The notes: generated by a model not told the origin, from the sequence alone. 64,000 nt of DNA from Streptomyces justiciae (GCF_015163075.1 NZ_JADDXU010000013.1:186001-250000); one strand, 5' to 3'. Shown: positions 33,483 to 41,880, counted from the stretch's first letter. Translations and numbers: made by a program.

Positions 33483-34181
33483 ATGGCGGCCAAACGTAAG
33501 GGCTGGGCAGTGCGCAGACGACGCGCCGCTCAGCGCAAAGCAGCAGTGGGCGTACTCGCCGCGGTGGTCCTGCTGGGTCTGCTGCGGCCGATGTTGTTGC
33601 TGTACCTCGGCGTCCTGCTTGTTTGTGCGGTAAGCGGCTGGATGGTGTGGCGCCTCAGGCGTACCGACCGTCTGCTGCGAAGTGAGGACGCCGCCTGGCG
33701 GCGACAGGAGGAGATCGCGGCGGGCCGGCGGACGCTGGCCGCGATCGACGTGATGTCAGGCACCGAGTTCGAGGAAGTGGTCGCCGAGTTGTGCCGTCGT
33801 GACGGCTGCACACAGGTACGCCGAGTGGGCGGCGCCGGGGACAATGGGGCTGACGTTCTCGGCCGGCTGCCAGATGGCCGAACCATGGTGATCCAGTGCA
33901 AGCGGTACGCGCCCCACCGGACGATCGCCAGCCGTGAAGTGCGCGATCTGCTGGGAGCCAAGGTGCATTTCACTGCGGACGTGGCCGTCTTCGTCGCCAC
34001 CACCCGCTTCAGCCCCCAGGCCGAGGCATTCGCGGTCAAGCACCACATCATCACTCTGCACCGTGACTTCTTCGGGCTATGGAACAACGGGACACTGTTG
34101 CTGTCCCTGGCCGAGCTCAACGGACACGGACAGGGAGAAGCCCGCCACCGAGCACGCTGGAAGCGGACCTACTCCAAGTGA
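33483..34181 (+). CDS. Membrane-anchored Mrr-like restriction endonuclease
   Basis: A 232-residue protein. A basic N-terminus is followed by two membrane helices (about residues 22-54: VGVLAAVVLLGLL and MLLLYLGVLLVCAVSGWMVW), a helical linker (to about 90), and a Mrr_cat nuclease domain from MSGTEFEEVVAELCRRDGCT. Catalytic residues of the PD-(D/E)xK fold are visible: GGAGDNGADVLGR (Asp) and TMVIQCKRYAPH (Q-x-K). DNA cleavage at the membrane is implied. The ATG at 33483 has AGGGG upstream. It precedes, 70 bases away, a two-TM small protein and then a STAND ATPase on the same strand, which suggests a defence role as the effector. Confidence 0.85.
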   Translation: MAAKRKGWAVRRRRAAQRKAAVGVLAAVVLLGLLRPMLLLYLGVLLVCAVSGWMVWRLRRTDRLLRSEDAAWRRQEEIAAGRRTLAAIDVMSGTEFEEVVAELCRRDGCTQVRRVGGAGDNGADVLGRLPDGRTMVIQCKRYAPHRTIASREVRDLLGAKVHFTADVAVFVATTRFSPQAEAFAVKHHIITLHRDFFGLWNNGTLLLSLAELNGHGQGEARHRARWKRTYSK

Positions 34182-34251
34182 CCAGTCGCGAATCCCAGTT
34201 GACCTTCTTGGCCCAGGTGCTCGACAGAGACGAATGCAGGGAGTAGCTGAT

Positions 34252-34587
34252 ATGACGCAGTGGTCGAAGATCACGGTCATTGTTCTGGCGGCGGTGGGGG
34301 TTGCTTCGACGCCGCTGATCTGGTTGCTGAACAGTCCTGGTGCGGGAGAACTCACGGGGGCTTCCATCCAGGCTGCCGTTGGCGTTGTGGCCCTGGTCTG
34401 GGCCCTTTGTCAGCAGCCGTCCCCGGCCGGTCCGAGGGACAAAGCCATCCGGACCGGGGAGGCCATGCGCGGAGGCAACTCCGGTATCAGGCGGCCAGGT
34501 GGCCGGGGCCGTGGCTCGGCGAGTGCCGACCGGACGGGCAAGGCCAGTGGCGGGAACGCCAATTCGGGTATCGACTACACGACCTAG
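34252..34587 (+). CDS. Small two-TM protein with Gly/Ala repeat tail
   Basis: A 111-residue protein. Residues 8-28 (VIVLAAVGVASTPLIWLL) and 40-57 (AAVGVVALVWALC) are membrane helices, so both ends probably face the cytoplasm. The tail contains degenerate repeats: TGEAMRGGNSGIRRPGG and TGKASGGNANSGIDYTT. The same type of motif (TGxAxAxxGGxAxSG) occurs at the N-terminus of the next protein (TGQAVASGEETAVTGF and TGHATATHGGTAISGYV). I infer that the tails mediate interaction between the two proteins. The ATG is preceded by CAGGGAG. The next start lies 12 bases after its stop, so the two are cotranscribed. Confidence 0.72.
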   Translation: MTQWSKITVIVLAAVGVASTPLIWLLNSPGAGELTGASIQAAVGVVALVWALCQQPSPAGPRDKAIRTGEAMRGGNSGIRRPGGRGRGSASADRTGKASGGNANSGIDYTT

Positions 34588-34599
34588 GGTTACGCGTCC

Positions 34600-37227
34600 A
34601 TGGCGAAGGCGACATCACGACCAGCGCGGGATCGGGGCCCCGAACCGTCCGTGACGGTGACAGACACCGGCCAGGCCGTGGCCTCTGGTGAGGAGACGGC
34701 CGTGACTGGCTTCCAGGGCCCGGCCCCAGGCAGCGGCAGCCACGCCCCCCAGGGCCCCGTCCACGTGTCAGGGACGGGACACGCGACTGCCACCCACGGC
34801 GGAACGGCCATTTCCGGGTACGTGCACGAACTGACGGTGCACCAGCGGCTGCCCCAGAACCCGGCCCCCTGGCCGCATCAAGTGGGCGTCATCCCCTCTG
34901 CCGCGCGGTCCTTCCAGTACCGCGCCGAGTCACACCGTCTGCGCACCCAGGTCGAGGACGGCGGTACCACGGTGCTGACCCAGTTGCTGACCGGGATGGG
35001 CGGGGTGGGAAAGACCCAGCTCGCCGCGGATTACGCCCGCGCCGCATGGGAAGACACCAGCGCAACCGGTGGCCTCGACGTCCTGGTGTGGATCACCGCC
35101 AGCACCCGCTCACCGATCATTACGGGCTATGCCCAGGCCGGCGTCGAGTTGTGCCGGGCCGATCCGGGCGACGCCGAACAAGCGGCGCGCTCCTTCTTGG
35201 CCTGGCTCACCCCCAAGGCCGGAGCGAAGCCGTGCCGCTGGCTGATAGTCCTGGACGACGTCACTGATCCCAACGACCTCAAAGGGCTTTGGCCGCCTCA
35301 CAGTCCCCACGGCCGCACTCTGGTCACCACCCGCCGCCGCGACGCCGCCCTCACCGCCGACGGCCGCCACACCGTCGAGGTCGGCCTGTTCACCCCGGCC
35401 GAGGCCCTCAGTTATCTCACGGCGGCCCTGACCGGCCACAACCGTGACGACTCTGCCGACCAACTCAGCGCGCTGGCCGACGACCTCGGGTATCTGCCCC
35501 TGGCGCTCGCCCAGGCCGCCGCCTACCTCCTCGACACCAACGACACCGTGGCTGCCTACCGAGAACGGCTCGCCGACCGCACCACCTCCCTCGCCGACAC
35601 CGCCCCGGAAGCCCTGCCCGACGAGCAGGCCCTGCCCCTGGCAGCCGCTTGGTCTCTGTCCGTCGAGCACGCCGACATCCTGCGCCCGGCGGGCGTAGCC
35701 CGCTCCATTCTTCAACTGGCCTCGCTCCTTGACGCCAACGGCATCCCTCAGGACGTCATGACCAGCCGACCCGCCCTGGCCCACTTCGCAGCACGCCGTG
35801 TGCACGCAGGTGAGAAGCAGCCGGGACAACCGGCCCCGCTCACACCACAGGACGCCGTTCACGCCCTGCGGGCGCTGCACAAGCTCAGCCTCATCGACCA
35901 CACTCCCGCCTCCCCGCACCAGGAGATCCGCGTCCACCAGCTCATCCAACGTGCCACTCGCGACACCCTGATCTCCCACCAGCGAGACCAGGCCGCACGT
36001 ACCGCAGCCGACGCACTCCTCGCTGTATGGCCCGAGGTCGAACGCGACACCGACCTCGCCCAGGCCCTACGCGCCAACACGACAGCGCTGACAAGTTGCG
36101 CCGAGGATGCCCTGTACCACCCGGACGCGCACGTGGTGCTCTTCCGCATGGGCAACAGCCTCGGCGGCACCGGTCAGGTGGCCGCCGCCATCGAGCACTA
36201 CCAGTGCATCCTCCGCGCCCTCGGTCAGCGTTTCGGTGAAGACCACCTCGACACCCTCGACGCTCGTGCCCGGTTGGCGTCGTGGCGAGGGAAGGCCGGG
36301 GACGCAGCAGGCGCGATGGCTGTGTTTGCGGAGGTTCTCGAGCGCCTGACACGGTTGATGCCGTCGGATCATCCTTACGTCCTCACGGCCCGGCACGACC
36401 TGGCCACGTGGCAGGGCAGAGCGGGCGATGTAGCTGCGGCTGCCGACGCGTTCGCGAATCTGCTGCCTGATCGGATACGGGTATTTGGCTCGAACCACCC
36501 TGACACGCTTGCCAATCGGCACAACCTGGCCTGGTGGCGGGGTGAGGCCGGGGATCCGGCGGGGGCACGGCTCGCTTTCGAAGAACTGCTGCCTGACCAA
36601 ACGCGGGTGCTAGGACATGATCATCCCTACACCCTCACCACCCGACACGATCTCGCCCGCTGTCGTGGTGAAGCGGGGGACGCTGCTGGTGCGGCAGACG
36701 CTCTCGCCGACTTGCTCCTCGACCAGATACGAGTCCTGGGCCAGGACCACCCGGACACTCTCACCACCCGACACAACCTCGCCAGGTGGCGAGGCCGGGC
36801 CGGAGATCCGGCTGGAGCCGCGGGCACTCTCGCCGACCTGCTCCCCGACCAGTTACGGATTCTGGGCGAGGAGCACCCGGACACTCTCACCACCCGGGGC
36901 TACATGGCTTACTGGCGCGGCGCGGCGGGGGACCCGGCTGGCGCCGCAGATGCACTCGCCGACCTGCTCCGTGACCAGACACGGATCCTGGGGCAGGACC
37001 ACCCCGACACCCTCGTCACCAGAGGCAACCTCGCCCAGTGGCAGGGACGGGCGGGGGATCCGGCTACCGCCGCAGACGCTCTTGCCGATCTGCTCGCACA
37101 CAAGACGCGAGTTCTGGGAGACAAGCACCCCCACACCCTCGCAACGCGACAACTCCTCGCCCACTGGCGGGAACAGTCCGAACAAACGGCGGCGCACCCC
37201 ATGCCGGGGGGACAGCAGCCCTGCTGA
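34600..37227 (+). CDS. STAND NTPase: NB-ARC with kinesin-light-chain-type TPRs
   Basis: An 875-residue signalling ATPase. Residues 1-85 carry Gly/Ala repeats like those of the preceding small protein. The NB-ARC follows: LLTGMGGVGKTQLAADYARA (Walker A, about 129-148), CRWLIVLDDVTDPNDL (Walker B), RTLVTTRRRDAAL (sensor) and DDLGYLPLALAQAAAYLL (GLPLAL-type). A winged-helix/linker part ends near residue 540. Eight TPRs of 42 residues then run to about 860, of the form HPDTLTTRHNLARWRGEAGD. Architecture matches bacterial NLR-like (Avs/STAND) proteins that oligomerise on sensing a ligand and activate an effector; the neighbouring Mrr nuclease would be that effector. No effector domain is fused. 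Confidence 0.88.
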   Translation: MAKATSRPARDRGPEPSVTVTDTGQAVASGEETAVTGFQGPAPGSGSHAPQGPVHVSGTGHATATHGGTAISGYVHELTVHQRLPQNPAPWPHQVGVIPSAARSFQYRAESHRLRTQVEDGGTTVLTQLLTGMGGVGKTQLAADYARAAWEDTSATGGLDVLVWITASTRSPIITGYAQAGVELCRADPGDAEQAARSFLAWLTPKAGAKPCRWLIVLDDVTDPNDLKGLWPPHSPHGRTLVTTRRRDAALTADGRHTVEVGLFTPAEALSYLTAALTGHNRDDSADQLSALADDLGYLPLALAQAAAYLLDTNDTVAAYRERLADRTTSLADTAPEALPDEQALPLAAAWSLSVEHADILRPAGVARSILQLASLLDANGIPQDVMTSRPALAHFAARRVHAGEKQPGQPAPLTPQDAVHALRALHKLSLIDHTPASPHQEIRVHQLIQRATRDTLISHQRDQAARTAADALLAVWPEVERDTDLAQALRANTTALTSCAEDALYHPDAHVVLFRMGNSLGGTGQVAAAIEHYQCILRALGQRFGEDHLDTLDARARLASWRGKAGDAAGAMAVFAEVLERLTRLMPSDHPYVLTARHDLATWQGRAGDVAAAADAFANLLPDRIRVFGSNHPDTLANRHNLAWWRGEAGDPAGARLAFEELLPDQTRVLGHDHPYTLTTRHDLARCRGEAGDAAGAADALADLLLDQIRVLGQDHPDTLTTRHNLARWRGRAGDPAGAAGTLADLLPDQLRILGEEHPDTLTTRGYMAYWRGAAGDPAGAADALADLLRDQTRILGQDHPDTLVTRGNLAQWQGRAGDPATAADALADLLAHKTRVLGDKHPHTLATRQLLAHWREQSEQTAAHPMPGGQQPC
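36241..37170 (+). repeat. Eight 126-base repeats encoding TPRs
   Basis: The coding sequence shows a 126-base (42-codon) period from 36241 to 37170, with each unit beginning near a HPDTL codon set (about 36243, 36367, 36496, 36622, 36748, 36874, 37000, 37126). Units from 36496 to 37100 are the most alike and could recombine, changing the sensor length. Confidence 0.75.
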
Positions 37228-37764
37228 CGCCTACTGTGGTCGCATTAACGGTGTCCGCGTACAAGCTCATGCGGCCCCAGCAAGATGCCCGTGAAGCAGG
37301 GACATGCCACCGTGTGCCGGTGGCACTCCGTCACGGATGCGGCGTCGTAGTAGGGCCACGAGGATGGCCCGATGGCGGAGCAGCGGGACTCCCGTACATC
37401 CGTACAGGGCGACGACCCCGACGTCGTATCGTTCATACGGCAGCGGGCCGCGATAGAGCCCGAACAGCCGGGCCGGCGCGCCCCTCGCGAGTGCCGTGGC
37501 GGGAGCTTCTTCCCGCAACAGGCCTTCGATAGTACGGTCGCGCGGATCACCCGAGCCGGTCCGGAGGACTTCGGCATGCCGGCGTCCTGCCCCAGCACCG
37601 CCTCGAACTCGGCACCGCCGACTTCACCCTCAACCTCACGCCCGTCCATCGCCCGTGACACCGCCAACCGGTCCACCCGCGTGGGCGGACCGGTCCAACG
37701 CTGCCCGGACATCCCCTCCGGGCACCGCAGCACAGGGCACGCAACGGGGACGGCCGACAGGCTC
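37228..37764. other. Region without a supported gene
   Basis: Probably the eroded body of the transposon whose TnpB end follows. Frames on both strands are open but carry no recognisable motif. A minus-strand stretch reads PARLFGLYRGPLPYERYDVG; I cannot assign it. Confidence 0.3.
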
Positions 37765-37956
37765 ACCTGGACATGCGAGCACTGCGGCGTGGTGCATGAC
37801 CATGATGTGAATGCGGCGCGTAACATCCTGGCCGCCGGGCTGGCGGCGTCTGCCTGTGGAGACGGTGTAAGACGTCAACGGGAGTCCTCCCGGACGGGGC
37901 GGTCGTCGGTGAAGCAGGAAGCCCAGCGGGCGACCGCTGGAACCCCCCCGTGTTGA
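37765..37956 (+). pseudogene. TnpB (IS200/IS605-IS1341 type) C-terminal remnant
   Basis: The terminal 60 or so codons of a TnpB protein remain: LTWTCEHCGVVHDHDVNAAR, then NILAAGLAASACGDGVRRQR and a Ser/Arg/Gln-rich end. The C-x-x-C of the zinc ribbon and the D-x-N-AA-R-NIL motif (last RuvC aspartate) are clear. The N-terminal guide-binding and first RuvC motifs are missing. The transposon right-end hairpin overlaps its 3' end. A dead element. Confidence 0.8.
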
Positions 37957-37973
37957 GGCGGGGGAGGAAGTCA
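37939..37973 (+). mobile_element. Right end of an IS605-type element (omega-RNA scaffold end)
   Basis: GGAACCCCCCCGTGTTGAGGCGGGGGAGGAAGTCAA: a C5/G5 stem around a 10-base loop, followed by AGGAAGTCAA. In related elements this structure is both the transposon right end and the 3' scaffold of the TnpB guide RNA, the guide being the DNA just downstream of it. It overlaps the end of the TnpB remnant. Confidence 0.6.
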
Positions 37974-38018
37974 ACGTGGGAGATCACCATCCACCGTCGG
38001 TGTCGAGGCAGGCAGCAC

Positions 38019-39254
38019 ATGAGGGAACCGCAGATCGACTACGCGGAGGTCTTCCATTCCCTGCCCGGCATGGTGGCGTTGCTGACGCCCGACCTCGTGT
38101 ACGCCGATGTCAACGAGGACTTCCAGCGGCTGGCCGGGCGCACCCGCGAGCAATTGCTGGGCCGGTACATCTTCGACGTCTTCCCCGAGAACCCGAACGA
38201 TCCGGCCGCCGCCGGCATGCGGGAGACCCGGACCTCGATGCTGCGCGCGGTGGCCACCGGCGAACGCGACACCATGGCGGTCATCCGGTACGACATCGAG
38301 GATCCGCAGCGCCCCGGCCACTGGGAGGAGCATTTCTGGAGTCCCGTCAACGCGCCCGTCCTCGGCCCCGACGGGCGCGTGGTACTCATCGTGCACAGGG
38401 TGGAGGAGGTCACCGAACTGATCCGGGCCCGCGGCGGCGCAGGAAGCGGTGACCGCCAGGCCCGCGTACTGGAAGCCGAGCTCTACACCCGTTCCCGTGA
38501 ACTGCAGGAAGTCAATGAACGGCTCCGCAGGGCCCACTCCCGTGAACGCGAAGTCGCCCTGGCTCTGCAGGAAGCGATGATGCCCGCCCCCGTCCCCCTC
38601 GGGCAGTATCGGACGGCGGCGGTGCGCTACCGGCCCGCCATCGGTGCTCTGAACGTGTGCGGCGACTGGTACGACTTGGTCGACCTTCCGGGCCACCGCC
38701 TGGCCATCGCGGTCGGCGACGTCGTGGGCCACGGCCTCAAGGCCGCCTGCGTCATGGGCCAGCTGCGCAGCGCACTGAGCGCGGCAGCCCGCGCAGCCGA
38801 CGGTCCGGCGCGGGCATTGGAAGTCCTTGGGTTGTACGCGCGCTCCGTCGACGGCGCTGAGTCCACCACAGCGGTGAAGGTATTCCTCGACTGGGACAAC
38901 AGCACCATCACCTACAGCAGTGCGGGCCACCCGCCACCCGCCCTGCTCCATCCCGACGGCACCGTGACCTTCCTCGACCAGGCCACCGACCCGCCGCTCG
39001 GAGCCCGTCCCGAACACGTCCCGCGCCCCCAGGCCACCACACTCCTCACCGGCGGCGCCACCCTCGTCCTGTACACCGACGGTCTGGTCGAACGCCGCGC
39101 CGAGGACATCGATACCGGCCTGACTCGCCTCGCGGACTCCCTCACCCGCCACCGCCTCACTGATCCCGAGGCACTGGCCGACGCCCTCCTCGCCGACCTT
39201 CTGCCGGCCGAGGGCAACACCGACGACATCGCCCTGGTCGTCATCCGCTTGTGA
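38019..39254 (+). CDS. PAS-SpoIIE PP2C-type phosphatase
   Basis: A 411-residue cytoplasmic regulator. Residues 7-125 are a PAS domain (FHSLPGMVALLTPDLVYADV, NEDFQRLAGRTREQLLGRYI, and the following PAC strand HWEEHFWSPVNAPVLGPDGR). A coiled-coil linker (about 150-190) contains AELYTRSRELQEVNERLRRA. The SpoIIE phosphatase domain runs from about 195: ALNVCGDWYDLVDLPGHRLA (metal Asp), VGDVVGHGLKAACVMGQLRS, YSSAGHPPPALLHPDG, LVLYTDGLVERRAEDIDTGL and NTDDIALVVIRL. The target is probably an anti-anti-sigma factor. Start ATG at 38019 with GAGG upstream. Its 3' end overlaps the convergent membrane-protein gene by 14 bases. Confidence 0.9.
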   Translation: MREPQIDYAEVFHSLPGMVALLTPDLVYADVNEDFQRLAGRTREQLLGRYIFDVFPENPNDPAAAGMRETRTSMLRAVATGERDTMAVIRYDIEDPQRPGHWEEHFWSPVNAPVLGPDGRVVLIVHRVEEVTELIRARGGAGSGDRQARVLEAELYTRSRELQEVNERLRRAHSREREVALALQEAMMPAPVPLGQYRTAAVRYRPAIGALNVCGDWYDLVDLPGHRLAIAVGDVVGHGLKAACVMGQLRSALSAAARAADGPARALEVLGLYARSVDGAESTTAVKVFLDWDNSTITYSSAGHPPPALLHPDGTVTFLDQATDPPLGARPEHVPRPQATTLLTGGATLVLYTDGLVERRAEDIDTGLTRLADSLTRHRLTDPEALADALLADLLPAEGNTDDIALVVIRL

Positions 39255-40209
39255 ATCGCCTCTTCCGCCGCCACAGCCACATCCCTCCCACCGCCAGCGA
39301 GGACGCTGTCAGCACGATTCCCAGGACTGGCCAGTTGCTGCCGGCCAGGCGCAGGTCGCCGGCGAGCACGCCCAAGAACAGCACGACGGGGACCAGCAGC
39401 GAGAGCACGGCGCGTACGGCGCCGGCCAGGGCCCCTGGAGAAAGGTGACGCCGCCGGCGACCGGTGGGGGAGGGTTCGGCGAAGTAGAAACGGACGGCGC
39501 GGTCCATGAGACCAGCGGTGGCCCGCTCATACGACATCGCCATGTACGGCAGCCAGACCAGCGGTGCGACCAGCCCGACCACGAAGACCACGCCGAGCAG
39601 CAGCCAACGCGCGGCCTGGACCAGCCGAGGGCGACGCCCGGTGGTCTGGGCAGGGGTGATCAGGCCGAGCAGTCGTGCCATGCGGAGGATCAGGTTCCAC
39701 AGGGCGACAGGCCTACGCAGGCGACCTCCAGCGACGGGGTCCGCATCCGCCGGGTCCTCGGCCGACTTGCTCAGGCCTGCCCGCTCCCCGCAACGGGCGT
39801 CCAGAGCCGCATCTGCCCGCTCGACATCGTCGTAGACCCCCTGGAGGACCAGGAGTTCGGCCGCACGCCCGCGCGTCGTCGGGTCCCGTCCGTCCAGGGC
39901 GGCGAGTTCCAGGATCGTGCGGGCCTGGCGGAGGAGGGCGGCGCAGAACGCGACGGGAACGAGGAGGAGGAAGGGTCCGCCGACGAAGGAGCCCTCGGCC
40001 ACGGTGGCGCGAGTGCCCCGGGCCACGACCCGGGCCTGCAGGGCAGCGGGTTCGGCGTCGGGCAGGCCGGCCATGGTCCGGCGGGCCACGGGGCCGAGTC
40101 GGCGGACCGCGAACAGGGCCAGGATCTCGGGGAGATGCTGGGGATCGGCGCGTACCTCCCGCAGGAGGGACCGGGCGAGAACGGGCTGCACAGCGGGGTC
40201 GTCACTCAA
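39241..40209 (-). CDS. Hypothetical membrane protein, 322 aa
   Basis: A membrane protein with an N-terminal helical cytoplasmic part (LPEILALFAVRRLGPVARRT), one hydrophobic segment (SFVGGPFLLLVPVAFCAALL), a long cytoplasmic loop, and three later helices (WLLLGVVFVVGLVAPLVWLP, AVLSLLVPVVLFLGVLAGDL and VLGIVLTASSLAVGGMWLWR). No family recognised. The start is TTG (40207-40209), overlapping the stop of the small upstream ORF (TTGA), with GAGG close by. Its last 14 bases overlap the PAS-phosphatase gene. Confidence 0.68.
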   Translation of the reverse strand: MSDDPAVQPVLARSLLREVRADPQHLPEILALFAVRRLGPVARRTMAGLPDAEPAALQARVVARGTRATVAEGSFVGGPFLLLVPVAFCAALLRQARTILELAALDGRDPTTRGRAAELLVLQGVYDDVERADAALDARCGERAGLSKSAEDPADADPVAGGRLRRPVALWNLILRMARLLGLITPAQTTGRRPRLVQAARWLLLGVVFVVGLVAPLVWLPYMAMSYERATAGLMDRAVRFYFAEPSPTGRRRRHLSPGALAGAVRAVLSLLVPVVLFLGVLAGDLRLAGSNWPVLGIVLTASSLAVGGMWLWRRKRRFTSG

Positions 40210-40460
40210 AACCTCAGCACCCTTCCGAACTCGCCCGTCTTACCGGCCGACACATGCCTCCTGCGTCCCGTCGACGTGATCGCCTCCGTCGTCTGAGAGG
40301 AGACGGCGGCTGTGGCCTCCGATCCCACCGGCTGGGTGGCGGAGGTTGCCTCACCGATCGCATAGGACGGGCTACCGCTGCCCGAACAGGCGAACGACGC
40401 AGGGGCCGTAATCACGGTGAGAACAACACCTGGGGTCCAGCTCGTGAGGCGAGGGACCAT
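40206..40460 (-). CDS. Small secreted or lipoprotein-like protein, 84 aa
   Basis: The ATG at 40458-40460 is preceded by GGAGGAG. The product starts with a signal-like segment (MVPRLTSWTPGVVLTVITAP then ASFACSGSGSP), where the Cys could be lipid-modified, although the lipobox (S-F-A-C) is not ideal. The remainder is Ser/Thr-rich, with a basic C-terminus. The stop overlaps the TTG start of the following membrane protein, so the two are translationally coupled. A longer frame upstream has no start signal. Confidence 0.5.
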   Translation of the reverse strand: MVPRLTSWTPGVVLTVITAPASFACSGSGSPSYAIGEATSATQPVGSEATAAVSSQTTEAITSTGRRRHVSAGKTGEFGRVLRF

Positions 40461-41187
40461 GTCTCCTCCAGCGATGGGTACGTCTCGATCTTCCTCCACT
40501 GAAAGGTCGTCGCTAGACATCCGCATGCGGGGTCATCCGCACGGCGCAACCCAGGCTTCGTCCCGTCCCAGCAGGATGCCCGGCACGACAGTGAGGAGGG
40601 GGCTGACGGATCGACCCGATCCGGGGCTTGCCCCGGCATCGAGGTGGAGACCGCATGGCTGAACAGTCGGCACATACGCGCGTGGGGCTTCACGAGGTGT
40701 CCTTCGACGCGGACGGATGCTGATGTCGAACATCGACATGCTCGCCCACGGCGTGCTCTCCTGTTGGCCGGCGCCGACGCGCACTCCCGCTGCTACTCCG
40801 AGGACGCCCAGGAGACGGCCCCGGACAGCGTCGAACTCGTCACCGTCTCGGACACGGACCACGTCGACCTGTCGTTCGGAGGCGTGCGGGAGAGGCTGCG
40901 AAGCACACGGATGAGCCAGCTTCAAGTGTCCGGAGGGCCATGCCACTTGAAATATGCGCTGTTGAGCTGTTCACGAACTGTCGTCCAGTGCCGTGTCGAT
41001 CACGGGGTGGCGGGTGCCGCGGCACCCGCCGGGAGTGTGCGTGCCACGTGACGAGGCCCGAGGAGGCCCGGCCGAGCAGCGCGTATGCAACTCGTCCGGC
41101 AGTACGGGGACGCCGAGCGATGGTGAACCCGTCGCGCACTGGCAGCATCACCGAGTTCACCCGCTCACCGGCCGTGATTCAGGTCGT
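40461..41187. other. Region with only a gene fragment
   Basis: Apart from the alpha/beta hydrolase fragment listed separately I see no supported gene, promoter or RNA in this stretch. Confidence 0.3.
40752..40883 (+). pseudogene. C-terminal fragment of an alpha/beta hydrolase
   Basis: RALLLAGADAHSRCYSEDAQ, then ETAPDSVELVTVSDTDHVDL: this resembles the end of dienelactone-hydrolase/DUF1100-like proteins, where a strand is followed by G-x-x-AHSR-x-(F/Y)-SEDA and the catalytic HVDL. No upstream part or start remains. Confidence 0.45.
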
Positions 41188-41880
41188 TCAGCCGCCGGAG
41201 CCCGGGCCGTAGAGCGCGGCGATGTCCTGAGACGTCGCCCACCGGCTGTACGTGGGTGACTGAGGCCAGCCCTCGGGCGAGTCCTGCCACTCCTCCTGCC
41301 GTCCGTAGGGCAGGAGGTCGATCAGCGGGAAGGTGTGACTGAGCTGTTCGGTGCCCCGGCCGTTGGTGTGCCAGGTGCGATAGACGGTGTCGCCGTCGCG
41401 CAGGAACACGTTGACCGCGAATCCTGCGTCGGGCGGTGCACCGACGTCGGCCCCGAAGGAGCTGTTGGCAGTCGAGTACCACGTCATCTGGTTGCCGACC
41501 CGCTGCCGGTAGGCGAGTGCTTCCTTGATCGGGCCCTGGGTGACGATGACGAATCGCGCATCGTAGTTGTCCAGGAACTCCAGGCGGGTGTACTGCGAAG
41601 TGAACCCCGTGCAGCCCGAGCACTGCCATTCCTTGCCGGAGAACCACATGTGGTTGTAGACGATCAGTTGCCTCTTGCCGTCGAAGACGTCCGCCAGCCG
41701 AACGGGGCCGTCCTCGCCCTCCAGGGTGTAGTCGGGCATCTCGACCATCGGCAGGCGACGACGCTCGGCGGCGATGGCGTCAAGCTCCCGCGTCGCGGCC
41801 TTCTCCCGGGCACGCAGCGCCTCGAGTTGGCGCTCCCAAGACGCGGCGTCGACGACGGGTGGTAGGGCGTGGTTGGTCAT
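41188..41880 (-). CDS. DUF899 thioredoxin-like protein
   Basis: A 230-residue soluble protein of the DUF899 family. Motifs: AASWERQLEALRAREKAATR, YTLEGEDGPVRLADVFDGKR, LIVYNHMWFSGKEWQCSGCT (C-x-x-C near residue 92), RFVIVTQGPIKEALAYRQRV and GFAVNVFLRDGDTVYRTWHT. The fold is thioredoxin-like with a single C-S-G-C pair, and family members are often annotated as dithiol-disulfide oxidoreductases. The ATG at 41878-41880 opens the conserved domain, with GAGGG close upstream. It appears monocistronic. Confidence 0.85.
   Translation of the reverse strand: MTNHALPPVVDAASWERQLEALRAREKAATRELDAIAAERRRLPMVEMPDYTLEGEDGPVRLADVFDGKRQLIVYNHMWFSGKEWQCSGCTGFTSQYTRLEFLDNYDARFVIVTQGPIKEALAYRQRVGNQMTWYSTANSSFGADVGAPPDAGFAVNVFLRDGDTVYRTWHTNGRGTEQLSHTFPLIDLLPYGRQEEWQDSPEGWPQSPTYSRWATSQDIAALYGPGSGG

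Noticed and set aside
41188..41880. DUF899 protein as a classical thioredoxin or peroxiredoxin
   Set aside because: The CSGC spacing and flanking motifs fit DUF899; the WCGPC and peroxiredoxin signatures are absent.
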